NCBI GenBank assembly: GCA_964647485.1 | Contig: CAZYHV010000012.1 | Coordinates: forward strand, 1-64,000 | Length of the DNA: 64,000 nucleotides | Source: FW021-bin31 sp964647485 | GTDB taxonomy: Bacteria; Bacteroidota; Bacteroidia; Chitinophagales; Chitinophagaceae | Direction of reading: 5' to 3' | In this document: positions 15,466 through 24,286 of the stretch, in pieces | Numbering within the stretch: position 1 is the first letter of the stretch | How the letters are laid out: each line of letters begins with the position of its first letter | Program-made: the position numbers and the translations under genes | The notes under the pieces: model-generated | Seen by the model: only the letters and a program-made list of their open reading frames with translations | What the model was told of the DNA's origin: nothing | Database searches by the model: none

Positions 15466-16992
15466 ATGAAAGACTTTTTTCAACATAAATTATCTTTTAC
15501 TATACTCCTTTTTCTTTTTATCGCTGCGGGACTGTTACCCGGATGTAAAAAGTTTTTAGATGTTCAATCAACGCGATTGACTAAAGAAAAGGATTTTTGG
15601 CAATCGATGGAAGATACTCGGTCTTCTCTTTTTGGAACGTATGGCTTGCTTAGAGTAGCCATGGTCAATGAAGATGGATACTGGCTGATGGGAGATGTAC
15701 GAAAAGGAGATTTTAAAAGTACCGGACGCTTAGATGTTAAGGCGATTAAAGAAAATAATTTGAATTTCAACTCTTCTACATTGCAGGATTTGGCAGATTG
15801 GAGAAGGTTTTATGCTGTCATTGATAATGCGAATTTGTTTTTAGAAAACGCACACAAAGTGTTAGAGGCTGATCCCAGATATACCAAAATAAATTACAAA
15901 GTAGATATGGCTCAAACCAGGGCATTACGAGCATTTACTTATTTTTATATGGTTCGTATCTGGGGAGATGTTCCTCTGGTTACCTCATCAGAAGACGGTT
16001 CTTTAACAAAGAAACGCAGAACGAGTCAGGAGAAGGTCTTACAATTTGCTGAAACAGAGCTTCTGAAAGCCATAAAAGATTTGCCCTATAAGTATGGAGC
16101 TAAAGACGATCCGGTGTATGAAGGAGATTATTATGATGCCGATGATGCAAGATGGTCGGGGGTGTTGATCAACAAATTATCGGCTTATGCTATTTTAGCA
16201 CATATTGCAGCATGGCGAGGGAATTATATAGATGCTGCCGTTTATTCGGGGAAGGTAATGGATAATTATCCTAAGGTGGATGCAGACTATATTCCTATTG
16301 ATCAGTTGACAAGTGATCAGGGAGTGTTTTTTAGTCATAAATCTAATCAACTTTTTGCTTTAGTCTTCCCCTGGGCTAACAGGGAAGGATCTATTGATGG
16401 ACATATTGAAGATTTAACAATGGCAACTCCTATTACTTCCAAGACTATACCAGATATATATGTAACGAAAGATTCCATTCTTTCTATTTTTAATCAGGGG
16501 GATGATCAACGATTTAAAATAGACTCTCTGGGGAAGCCGGTTTCTACCTATTTTACGAATTATGAAGGAATCATTCCCATCTTCAATAAAATTAGTGTGA
16601 TTAGAAACGGTACGACGGATGGCTCTCTTGCTATTTTTAGTTCCTCTTTGGTCTTTAGCCGAGTAGAGGATATGGCCTTATTGCATTCGGAAGCTTTGGC
16701 TGTTTTGGGGAATCCGGATGCCACCGAAGGATTGGATGCTGTTAGCAGTGAAAGAGGGCTTCCCAGATATCAGAGCAGTGATGGGGATTTAATAGATAAT
16801 ATCTTTCAAGAAAGAAGAAGAGAATTTATGGGAGAAGGTTGGCATTGGTATGACCAGATTAGGTATAATCGAATTAAGAGGAATAACTCAGCTTTTGATA
16901 AGTTGATAGATCAGGGAGGTATATACTGGCCTATTGCCCAACGTGTGCTAGATCATAATGATTTGATAGAACAGAATAATTATTGGAAATAG
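15466..16992 (+). CDS. SusD/RagB-family lipoprotein (module 1)
   Basis: This surface lipoprotein of 508 residues forms the lid of the SusC channel and binds ligand. The lipobox Cys is residue 27 (LLPGCKK), followed by FLDVQSTRLTKEKDFW, typical of SusD N-termini. The TPR-like helical core includes ALRAFTYFYMVRIWGDVPLVT (residues about 145-165), and the C-terminal signature ERRREFMGEGWHWYDQIRYNR is intact. It starts 12 bp after its SusC partner. The ligand cannot be read from sequence. The location beside fasciclin and M60 genes suggests a glycopeptide or protein-linked ligand. Confidence 0.92.
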   Translation: MKDFFQHKLSFTILLFLFIAAGLLPGCKKFLDVQSTRLTKEKDFWQSMEDTRSSLFGTYGLLRVAMVNEDGYWLMGDVRKGDFKSTGRLDVKAIKENNLNFNSSTLQDLADWRRFYAVIDNANLFLENAHKVLEADPRYTKINYKVDMAQTRALRAFTYFYMVRIWGDVPLVTSSEDGSLTKKRRTSQEKVLQFAETELLKAIKDLPYKYGAKDDPVYEGDYYDADDARWSGVLINKLSAYAILAHIAAWRGNYIDAAVYSGKVMDNYPKVDADYIPIDQLTSDQGVFFSHKSNQLFALVFPWANREGSIDGHIEDLTMATPITSKTIPDIYVTKDSILSIFNQGDDQRFKIDSLGKPVSTYFTNYEGIIPIFNKISVIRNGTTDGSLAIFSSSLVFSRVEDMALLHSEALAVLGNPDATEGLDAVSSERGLPRYQSSDGDLIDNIFQERRREFMGEGWHWYDQIRYNRIKRNNSAFDKLIDQGGIYWPIAQRVLDHNDLIEQNNYWK

Positions 16993-17011
16993 TTTTTAAG
17001 CAAATAAAAAC

Positions 17012-17701
17012 ATGGGACAGAATATAAAAAAATATAAAAGTAAGCTGTGGTTCCTTGCTTTTCTCATATTGGGAAGCATGAGTATCCTCTTCGCCTGTAA
17101 TAAAGAACATAATGCATACTATAACTTTCAAAATGAAGAACGGATTTATTCCGGAAGTTCTTTAGAATATCTTAAATCTCAGGATGGAGAATATGATTCG
17201 ATGCTTACAGTAATAAAGAGGGTTGGATGGATTGAGGATTCTCTTAGCAACGGCAAAACAATGACTATTTTTGCCATACCCAATCAGTGCTTTAGCACGG
17301 TGATTCAAAACTTGAACTCTTTACGTCACTCTGAGAATAAATCTTCCTTGTATTTACAATCAGTAGATAGCAGTCAATTAGATACCCTTATTTCGAGATA
17401 TTTAATCCCTGGATTATATCCAACGGACAGTATTACTTTTATAGATGGAATGAAAGTACCATCTCTTAAATATAAGTATAATATGCAGGTTCAGCCATTA
17501 CAGGTAAATGCTTCGGGTTTAGTAGATGGCGGTCCTAATAAATTATATTTTAGTGATCCGAAAAATTCGAGATACACTCGGGATTGGGTAAGAACAACGA
17601 CTAAAGCTGTGAATATTATGACTTCGGATGGGGTTGTACATCTCCTTTCCAGCAACCATAATTTTGGGTTTCAGGAATTCGTAGAACGTATGAATCATTA
17701 A
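17012..17701 (+). CDS. Fasciclin (FAS1)-domain lipoprotein 1
   Basis: This 229-residue protein has a long basic n-region, a hydrophobic helix and lipobox Cys29 (ILFACNKE), then one FAS1-like domain with the family patterns SSLEYLKSQDGEYDSMLTVIKRVG, MTIFAIPNQCFSTVI and a closing SDGVVHLLSS (the FAS1 H2 region). FAS1 domains mediate adhesion and protein-protein contact at cell surfaces and have no catalytic activity. The second module carries an equivalent gene at the same place after SusD, so these proteins are probably structural partners of the SusCD complexes. Confidence 0.8.
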   Translation: MGQNIKKYKSKLWFLAFLILGSMSILFACNKEHNAYYNFQNEERIYSGSSLEYLKSQDGEYDSMLTVIKRVGWIEDSLSNGKTMTIFAIPNQCFSTVIQNLNSLRHSENKSSLYLQSVDSSQLDTLISRYLIPGLYPTDSITFIDGMKVPSLKYKYNMQVQPLQVNASGLVDGGPNKLYFSDPKNSRYTRDWVRTTTKAVNIMTSDGVVHLLSSNHNFGFQEFVERMNH

Positions 17702-17713
17702 TAAAACAATGAT

Positions 17714-18769
17714 ATGAATAAAATACTTAATTACAGACTATTTTGGGTGTTGCTATGCTGTGGCATTTTTGTGGCACCGGGGTGTAAGAAATTTCTGCCT
17801 ACAGATAGAGATTTCTTTGATCCGGATGCACAGTACTCTCAGAATGTTTATATGCCGGTAACGGGTAGAAACACAATTTTTAGAGATAATTTTAATGCGG
17901 GCAATTCTTCGCTTCCTTTAACCTTTGAATTGATTAATCCAAGAAGGAGAAATGGTGATCCTGCCCCTGAGTTACTAAAAACTTTTCCGACATTAGTTTG
18001 GAAAAAAGGATATACGGGTAAGGAAAAATCGCTGGAAGAAATTACGGAGAAAAGAACTTGGGAACCTCATCCTCTTTTTGAGATACGTAAACATTCGGGT
18101 GAAATAATGATGTGGGCTCCGTCTTCTGCTAATCTTTTACATTGTCAACCGGATTCGGGATATCTTTTTGATGTGAAAGTATCTAATTCCGGAGGAAGTA
18201 GAATCTTTAAAGGTTTAAAACTTTTGCCTTATAGAGAGCGGCCTTATGAACCAACGAATCGAGACCCGTTGACTGGGGCAGATCAAAACCCGGCAGTGCA
18301 TCCTTCTCAAGTAAAAAATGTAGAAGTTACTCATGATGAGGGAAGTATGACCGCTTCTGATATTGATATTTTGTTTCATAAGAAAGGAGAGGCTCCTTCA
18401 GGAAAAGAGGGGCCATCTTATACCGGTACCTTAACCTTTAAATTCTTAGATTCTGCTTTGCATCCCATAGCACCGGCTAAATTTAACCTTACAGATTGGA
18501 AGGCCCTGGTACATGGCTTTGATATGAAGAAGACCGATAAGTATGTTAAATATACAGTGGCTTATCCCATCCCTTTGGTGGAGATGCCTACGAAATATAC
18601 GACATCAAGTGGTCAGCAGGCAGCCTTAGAGTTTTCTTATGACAGACTGGGTTTTGGAGGTCAGCGGATTGTTTCAAAGATAGATTTTGATTTTAATATT
18701 TATGAACCCGGAAACTGGGAGATTGTCTTTTGGTTTCGGAAGGGTAATCCCAAGTTTGAAGATGATTAA
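17714..18769 (+). CDS. DUF5007-type surface lipoprotein
   Basis: I recognise this 351-residue lipoprotein as a DUF5007-type protein found beside SusD genes. Lipobox Cys24 (APGCKKF) is followed by LPTDRDFFDPDAQYSQNVYMPVTGR, and the remainder is beta-rich with many aromatic and Pro residues, e.g. ELINPRRRNGDPAPELLKTFP and a terminal NIYEPGNWEIVFWF. It has no catalytic motif I can identify. Position fits the auxiliary surface-glycan-binding or scaffold lipoproteins of Sus-like systems. It ends 33 bp before the second SusC, so the modules look co-transcribed. Confidence 0.65.
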   Translation: MNKILNYRLFWVLLCCGIFVAPGCKKFLPTDRDFFDPDAQYSQNVYMPVTGRNTIFRDNFNAGNSSLPLTFELINPRRRNGDPAPELLKTFPTLVWKKGYTGKEKSLEEITEKRTWEPHPLFEIRKHSGEIMMWAPSSANLLHCQPDSGYLFDVKVSNSGGSRIFKGLKLLPYRERPYEPTNRDPLTGADQNPAVHPSQVKNVEVTHDEGSMTASDIDILFHKKGEAPSGKEGPSYTGTLTFKFLDSALHPIAPAKFNLTDWKALVHGFDMKKTDKYVKYTVAYPIPLVEMPTKYTTSSGQQAALEFSYDRLGFGGQRIVSKIDFDFNIYEPGNWEIVFWFRKGNPKFEDD

Positions 18770-18802
18770 AAGGATTGATATAATAATTAAAGATATAATA
18801 TA

Positions 18803-21800
18803 ATGAAAAGATCGCTTTACATTATAAGTACGATTATACTGGTATCGTTGGCTATGGCAGTACAAGGTCAACAAAAAACAGTAACTGTGACCGGAAAGGT
18901 CATTGATAAATCTAGTAAAGATGGACTTCCCGGAGTGGTTATATTAACAGGAAAGCCTTTAAAAGGGGTGGGAAATGTAGGAGCCGATGGAACGTTTAAG
19001 GTAACCGTCCCCAAAGGAGCTACGCTGGTATTCAGGATGCTTGGTTATAAAGATGAAGCTGTCCATCTGGAAGGACAAAGCAAGGTTACAGTTAGCATGG
19101 AAACTCAGGCCAATAAGCTGAACGAGACAGTGATTGTTGGGTATGAGAAAAAGACCCGAGAGACGGTAACCGGAGCCGCTACTATTATTAGTGGAGATGA
19201 ATTGCAGGATGTACCGGTAGCTAATGTGATGAACTTGTTACAAGGAAAAGTTCCCGGGTTAAATATTCAAAATAACAATGGATTGCCGGGGGCTGTGGGG
19301 TCTATTAGGATGAGAGGATTATCTAACATCTCTATCAGCGGAAATGGTCAGGGGGCTTTTTTGCAACCCACTTCTCCTTTGTTTGTGATTGATGGGGTTC
19401 CGGTTGATCCTAATTCCAATTTTCAATATGGCTTTCAACAAGCAGGACCAGGAATGAATCCATTATCTCTTATCCCTCAGGAAGACATCGCCAGTATTGA
19501 AGTGTTAAAGGACGCGAAAGCTACTGCTCTGTATGGTTCTCGTGGTGCCTATGGGGTCATTCTGGTTACTACAAAGAGAGGAGAGTCTAAAGTCCCCATT
19601 GTAAGATATACCGGAAGTTTTTTTGTGGATGTACCTCCAAAATTGAGACCCACGATTGGAGGGAATTTAGAAAGACGACAACGGATTAATGAAATCATGC
19701 GTCATGATAGTAGTTTATATAGTGCATTGAAATCGATTAGCCAGAGTCCAATGCTTGCCGATAGTTTGAATCCTTATTATAATAATTCGACCAATTGGCA
19801 AAAAGTATTTTACCGGCCTACCTATAATCAGACACACAATCTTTCGGTGTCGGGGGGAGATCAAAAGTTTAATTATAAGGTAAACCTGGGGTACTATCAG
19901 GAAAATGGGATTATTGAAAATACAGGCTTTCATCGGTATTCCTTACGTATGCATGCCCAATATTACCCCTCTCCCAAGTTTAAATTAATGGCACAATTGA
20001 CTTCTACATTGGGACAACAAAACAAGGGCAGTGGTAATGGATTAATACAGACCGGGGTAGCGAAAGGAGCAAATACTTCTTCGCTTTTGCCTCCTCCTTC
20101 TTTATTTAATAGCAGTTCTGATGTATTGGGTGCATTAAAAGTAGATGATAATAATAAGACAGCCGATATCGATGCCAATGTTCAGGCAAAGTATGAATTG
20201 TTCTCAGGACTTTTCTTATCCAGTACTTTTAGTTATACCTATACGGGAGGAACAGAAGATCGGTTTACTCCTGCAGGGATAAGCAATGGCTATGCTAAAA
20301 TGTATGCTTATGATGATAAAAAATATAATCTGTATAACAGAAATACTATTTCCTATATCAAATCCTTTGGAAAGAATAATTTGTCTGTCAATGTTTTTAA
20401 TGAATTAACAGCTACCAGTTTTCAGGCGAGTGCCGCATTACAAAGGGATCTTCCTAATGATATCATAAAAGGACCTTTTGGCTTTAACGGACAAGATTCT
20501 AAAGGCGGAGTCTTAGATAATAAAACGGAGTCCAGGTTGGTTTCTTTTGCGGGATCTGTTTCTTACGATTATGATAAAAAGTATGTGCTTAGTCTTTCCT
20601 ATAGATTGGACGGGTCTTCCATTAACGGACCGGCTAAGCCTTATTCTCGTGATCCTTCTATTGGCCTTCGATGGAACTTTAATAAAGAAAATTTTTTCCA
20701 ACAGTTTTACTGGTTGGATTATGGTTCTCTTAGAGCAACATGGGGAAGGAATGTGGTCCCGAATGGAACTATTTTTGACGCTTATGGAAGCTATAATTAT
20801 GGGGGGCAGTTTAACAATGAACCAGGGGCTGATATTAGTTTTGGACAAATGCCGAATACTTCTTTGACGCCTACTACGACAACGCAATGGAATTGGGGCT
20901 TTGATTTAGGATTGTGGAAAGGGAAACTGCAAACGTCTATGAATTTGTATTATAAACAGGTAGATAACCTTTTACAGTCACAGCCTCTGGCGCAAATAAG
21001 TGGTTTTGATAAATTAAATTCTAATAAAACCAGTTTAGTGGATTATGGATATGAGTTATCTGTAACCTACAGGCCTTTACCGGAGCAAAGTAAGTTTGAC
21101 TGGACCGTTACCTTCAATGGTGCGATTAATCACGATGTATTGACGATGCTTCCCGATGGAAACCGTCAATTGAAGGTAAAGGCTACAGATGGTTCCGGAC
21201 AGACCATTTTATATCGATTGGGACGGAATAGTTTATCGAATGTCCTTTATCATACGCGGGGAGTTTATAAGACTACGGCAGATGTACAGGTAGATCCACT
21301 AACAGGATTGAGGTACCATGTAGGAAGTGGTAGTGGAGCTACTTATTTCGAAGGCGGAGATCCTCAGTGGACCGATGTAGATGGAAATTATATCCTGGAT
21401 GAACGGGATCAGGTCGTTGCCGGTAATTCACAGCCTTTGATTACAGGCGGAGGATCTTCTTTCCTGAGATACAAAAACTTTACATTGAATATTAGTTTCT
21501 CCTATACCCTTATTCGGGATATTTTGAATAATACATTATCCGGACGCTTCCAAAATTATGGGAATCCTTTTGGAAACAAAGCATTGTTGCCGATTGGTCA
21601 ATTTGATTATTGGAAAGGTCCGGGGGATGAAGCGTTGTATCCTAATCCTTATTCCTTTTTACGAGGAGGAAGGATATCTCCTTTTAGGTTTGATCAGACC
21701 TTGTTTCAGGAAGATGGATCTTATTGGAAAATTAATAACATAGTGCTTTCTTATAATATAAATAATGATATTTTGGATCGTTGGGGAATCGGCGGATTTA

Positions 21801-21946
21801 GAATTTATCTGTCTTCCAATAATGTCTATACCTTTTCTAAATACAGCGGTCCAAACCCTGAGAAAGTGACAGATTTGGGTAGGGATAATTCTAATGGTTA
21901 TCCTAATAGCAGGAGTTTTACCTTAGGAATAAATGTTAAATTTTAA
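18803..21946 (+). CDS. SusC/RagA-family TonB-dependent transporter (module 2)
   Basis: This 1047-residue transporter has a canonical layout: signal peptide to about residue 22, carboxypeptidase-regulatory-like domain (about 25-105, VTGKVIDKSSKDGLPGVV), linker NKLNETVIVGYEKKTRE that serves as the TonB-contact region, plug (about 118-245, with VPVANVMNLLQGKVPGLNIQ, LFVIDGVPVD and ASIEVLKDAKATALYGSRGAYGVILVTTK), and a barrel ending NVKF. It is much closer to the family consensus than the module 1 SusC, so the two did not arise by recent duplication. Its stop codon abuts an ATG of the next frame, and susD follows at once. Confidence 0.95.
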   Translation: MKRSLYIISTIILVSLAMAVQGQQKTVTVTGKVIDKSSKDGLPGVVILTGKPLKGVGNVGADGTFKVTVPKGATLVFRMLGYKDEAVHLEGQSKVTVSMETQANKLNETVIVGYEKKTRETVTGAATIISGDELQDVPVANVMNLLQGKVPGLNIQNNNGLPGAVGSIRMRGLSNISISGNGQGAFLQPTSPLFVIDGVPVDPNSNFQYGFQQAGPGMNPLSLIPQEDIASIEVLKDAKATALYGSRGAYGVILVTTKRGESKVPIVRYTGSFFVDVPPKLRPTIGGNLERRQRINEIMRHDSSLYSALKSISQSPMLADSLNPYYNNSTNWQKVFYRPTYNQTHNLSVSGGDQKFNYKVNLGYYQENGIIENTGFHRYSLRMHAQYYPSPKFKLMAQLTSTLGQQNKGSGNGLIQTGVAKGANTSSLLPPPSLFNSSSDVLGALKVDDNNKTADIDANVQAKYELFSGLFLSSTFSYTYTGGTEDRFTPAGISNGYAKMYAYDDKKYNLYNRNTISYIKSFGKNNLSVNVFNELTATSFQASAALQRDLPNDIIKGPFGFNGQDSKGGVLDNKTESRLVSFAGSVSYDYDKKYVLSLSYRLDGSSINGPAKPYSRDPSIGLRWNFNKENFFQQFYWLDYGSLRATWGRNVVPNGTIFDAYGSYNYGGQFNNEPGADISFGQMPNTSLTPTTTTQWNWGFDLGLWKGKLQTSMNLYYKQVDNLLQSQPLAQISGFDKLNSNKTSLVDYGYELSVTYRPLPEQSKFDWTVTFNGAINHDVLTMLPDGNRQLKVKATDGSGQTILYRLGRNSLSNVLYHTRGVYKTTADVQVDPLTGLRYHVGSGSGATYFEGGDPQWTDVDGNYILDERDQVVAGNSQPLITGGGSSFLRYKNFTLNISFSYTLIRDILNNTLSGRFQNYGNPFGNKALLPIGQFDYWKGPGDEALYPNPYSFLRGGRISPFRFDQTLFQEDGSYWKINNIVLSYNINNDILDRWGIGGFRIYLSSNNVYTFSKYSGPNPEKVTDLGRDNSNGYPNSRSFTLGINVKF

Positions 21947-21967
21947 ATGGATGAAAGTCCTTTTGTT

Positions 21968-23533
21968 ATGAAAAAGATTATATATATTATTTCGATTGGA
22001 TTGTTCATTGGGTGCTGTTCTACCGGCTGTAGGAAGTTCTTGAATGTGAAACCTTCGGATAAACTTTCGGGAAATAATTTCTGGAAGACAAAAGAAGATG
22101 TAGAGAAGTTTACGGTGGGCATGTATAATAAGGTTCGATCCGGAATTACCCGGCAATGCCTTTGGCCTGTAGGGGATTTTCGCTGTGGAGCGATTGATAC
22201 ATATAAAGACGTGTACCCTAATAGGAAATATATTAATGATCTTGCAAAGAATGACCTTTGGGCCTGTATTAATGTGATATGGGATCGGGATGATCCCAAT
22301 TATGACCCCAATACGGCTTGGTGGAGTACCTATACTCGTTTTGATAGATTGACCACCTGGAAATATTTCTATCAAATTATTCAACGGGCTAATATTTTAT
22401 ACGAAAATGTGATGAAGGTAGATGATCCCTCTTTTTCGGATGTCGAGAAGCATAAATACAGGGCAGAGGCTTCCTTTATTCGATGCTTCATGTATTTTAT
22501 TATGGTTCGGATTTGGGGTGATGTGCCTTATTATACGGATGCCTTTAATCAGGAGAAGCTACCGAGGATGGATATGATTAAAGTGTTCCAAAAGTGTTTG
22601 AAAGATTTGGGAAAAGAAGCAAAGTATTTACCCTGGACTTATGAAGATCCTACTAATAGAGCGGTTCGTGCCATGCGAGGAGGAGCTATAGCATTGATGA
22701 TGCACATGAATATGTGGTGTGCCGGCTTTGATAAATCCAATACCGATAAATATTACAAAGCTACCGATTCTTTGGGACAAGTTTTGGAGAATGCTGAGAG
22801 CAAAGATGCCGTAAAACTTCTTCCGATCAATGAGAAGAATGAAATATTTAGAGGTCGTTCCATGGAGTCATTGTTTGAAATTCCACAAAACCTCAACTAT
22901 GGAGAAGGGTTTGTTTCAAATGTAAATGGAACATTGGCTTACTATTCTTATCCGGAAGTGAATAATGATCAGTACCAGAAAACACTCATTGTATGGAAAG
23001 AAGATTTCTTAGATAAGGCTTTTCCAGAGAATTTTTCTGATAAGAGGAGAGACTTTTGGTTTGATGAAACGATGCATAATACAGACGGCACCTTTCATTT
23101 CTTAAAGTTTGATAATCTATATATTATTAATCCTCAGAATGGAGCGAAAAGTAATGACAATAGCATTATCGTATTTCGCTATGCAGATGTGATATTACTC
23201 AGAGCACAGGCACTTGCCCAGTTAGATGAAGACGGGAAGGCGATTTCCGAATTAAACAGGATTAGGGACCGGGCAGGAGCTCAGGAATATCCTGCCAGTA
23301 TTGACGATGGTCTTTCTTTGTCAGATGCCATTTTCTGGGAACGTAGCAGAGAGTTGATGGGAGAAGGGTACTATTATTATGATTTGGTACGAACCGGGAG
23401 AATCATGAATCCCGATTTCTGTTATCATCCCATGTCTTATTCGGCATATCAACAGAGAGCCTGGACATGGCCGTTGGACAGAGCGGTATTAGACCATGAT
23501 CCCAAAATTCAACTAAATAGTTATTGGCAATAA
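21968..23533 (+). CDS. SusD/RagB-family lipoprotein (module 2)
   Basis: This SusD-type lipoprotein has 521 residues from the ATG at 21968. An in-frame ATG at 21947 touches the susC stop but would prefix seven residues to a complete signal peptide (MKKIIYIISIGLFIGCC). The lipidated Cys is probably at 17 or 21. Family marks are NVKPSDKLSGNNFWKTKEDVEKF, a helical core with RAEASFIRCFMYFIMVRIWG, and the C-terminal WERSRELMGEGYYYYDLVRTG. It pairs with the preceding SusC. Confidence 0.93.
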   Translation: MKKIIYIISIGLFIGCCSTGCRKFLNVKPSDKLSGNNFWKTKEDVEKFTVGMYNKVRSGITRQCLWPVGDFRCGAIDTYKDVYPNRKYINDLAKNDLWACINVIWDRDDPNYDPNTAWWSTYTRFDRLTTWKYFYQIIQRANILYENVMKVDDPSFSDVEKHKYRAEASFIRCFMYFIMVRIWGDVPYYTDAFNQEKLPRMDMIKVFQKCLKDLGKEAKYLPWTYEDPTNRAVRAMRGGAIALMMHMNMWCAGFDKSNTDKYYKATDSLGQVLENAESKDAVKLLPINEKNEIFRGRSMESLFEIPQNLNYGEGFVSNVNGTLAYYSYPEVNNDQYQKTLIVWKEDFLDKAFPENFSDKRRDFWFDETMHNTDGTFHFLKFDNLYIINPQNGAKSNDNSIIVFRYADVILLRAQALAQLDEDGKAISELNRIRDRAGAQEYPASIDDGLSLSDAIFWERSRELMGEGYYYYDLVRTGRIMNPDFCYHPMSYSAYQQRAWTWPLDRAVLDHDPKIQLNSYWQ

Positions 23534-23554
23534 GACAAATAAAACTACTGCATT

Positions 23555-24277
23555 ATGCAAATATCAATGAAACAAATTATAAAGACAGTTATTGTTGTTG
23601 GTGTCATAGGCTTGTTTACGGTCTCTTGCTCGAAAGATAATTATTTTATCGATTCCGGTGATAATCCGAACAAGATAAGTGGCAGTGTTATGGATTATTT
23701 GGAGGCTAAACCGCTCTATTTTGATACATTGGTTCAGGTAATTCATCTGGCAGGGATGGATGATGTTTTTGAAGAGGATAGTATTACCTTTTTTGCTCCT
23801 ATTGATTTCTCCATTGTGGCTTCAGTAACATCTCTAAATAATTATTTGCGGCTTAATGGAAGAGATACGGTAAGCCGCCTGGGGCAGATAAGTAAAACGA
23901 CCTGGAAAAAGATGCTTTCTCTGTATTTGTTTAATGGGGTATATCATCAGAAGGATTTTCCGCAAATTGATACCTTGGCTGTTTTAGCTTATCCGGGTCA
24001 GAATTATGCTTCTTATGGAGGAAGACCCATGAATATCGGAGTAATTTATCATGATGTAAACAATGTGAAGTATGCAGGTTATCGTCAATTGTTGCTCTCT
24101 TATATTGTCGATTTTTCCAGGCCTCAATACAAGAATAAGCATGTACTCATCTCTTCTTCAGATATTTCGGAGAAGAACGGGGTGGTACATACGTTGCAAT
24201 TTGAGAACCACTATTTTGGATTTGATACGACCCAGTTTATCCTTTCCGCTTTAAATAATGGGATAACTAATAAATAA
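23555..24277 (+). CDS. Fasciclin (FAS1)-domain lipoprotein 2
   Basis: This 240-residue protein has lipobox Cys25 (FTVSCSKDN) and one FAS1-like domain: SGSVMDYLEAKPLYFDTLVQVIHLAG, SITFFAPIDFSIVASV, and the late VVHTLQFENHYFGFD. It is a positional and structural counterpart of the module 1 fasciclin protein (both directly follow SusD), although the sequences have diverged strongly. The role is inferred to be a non-catalytic surface partner of SusCD. A second Met at residue 5 could serve as the start. Confidence 0.8.
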   Translation: MQISMKQIIKTVIVVGVIGLFTVSCSKDNYFIDSGDNPNKISGSVMDYLEAKPLYFDTLVQVIHLAGMDDVFEEDSITFFAPIDFSIVASVTSLNNYLRLNGRDTVSRLGQISKTTWKKMLSLYLFNGVYHQKDFPQIDTLAVLAYPGQNYASYGGRPMNIGVIYHDVNNVKYAGYRQLLLSYIVDFSRPQYKNKHVLISSSDISEKNGVVHTLQFENHYFGFDTTQFILSALNNGITNK

Positions 24278-24286
24278 ATCGAAGCA

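Noticed and set aside
20929..20940. GCAAACG match inside the second susC
   Set aside because: It lies within the barrel coding region, has no partner site at 81 bp and no promoter follows.
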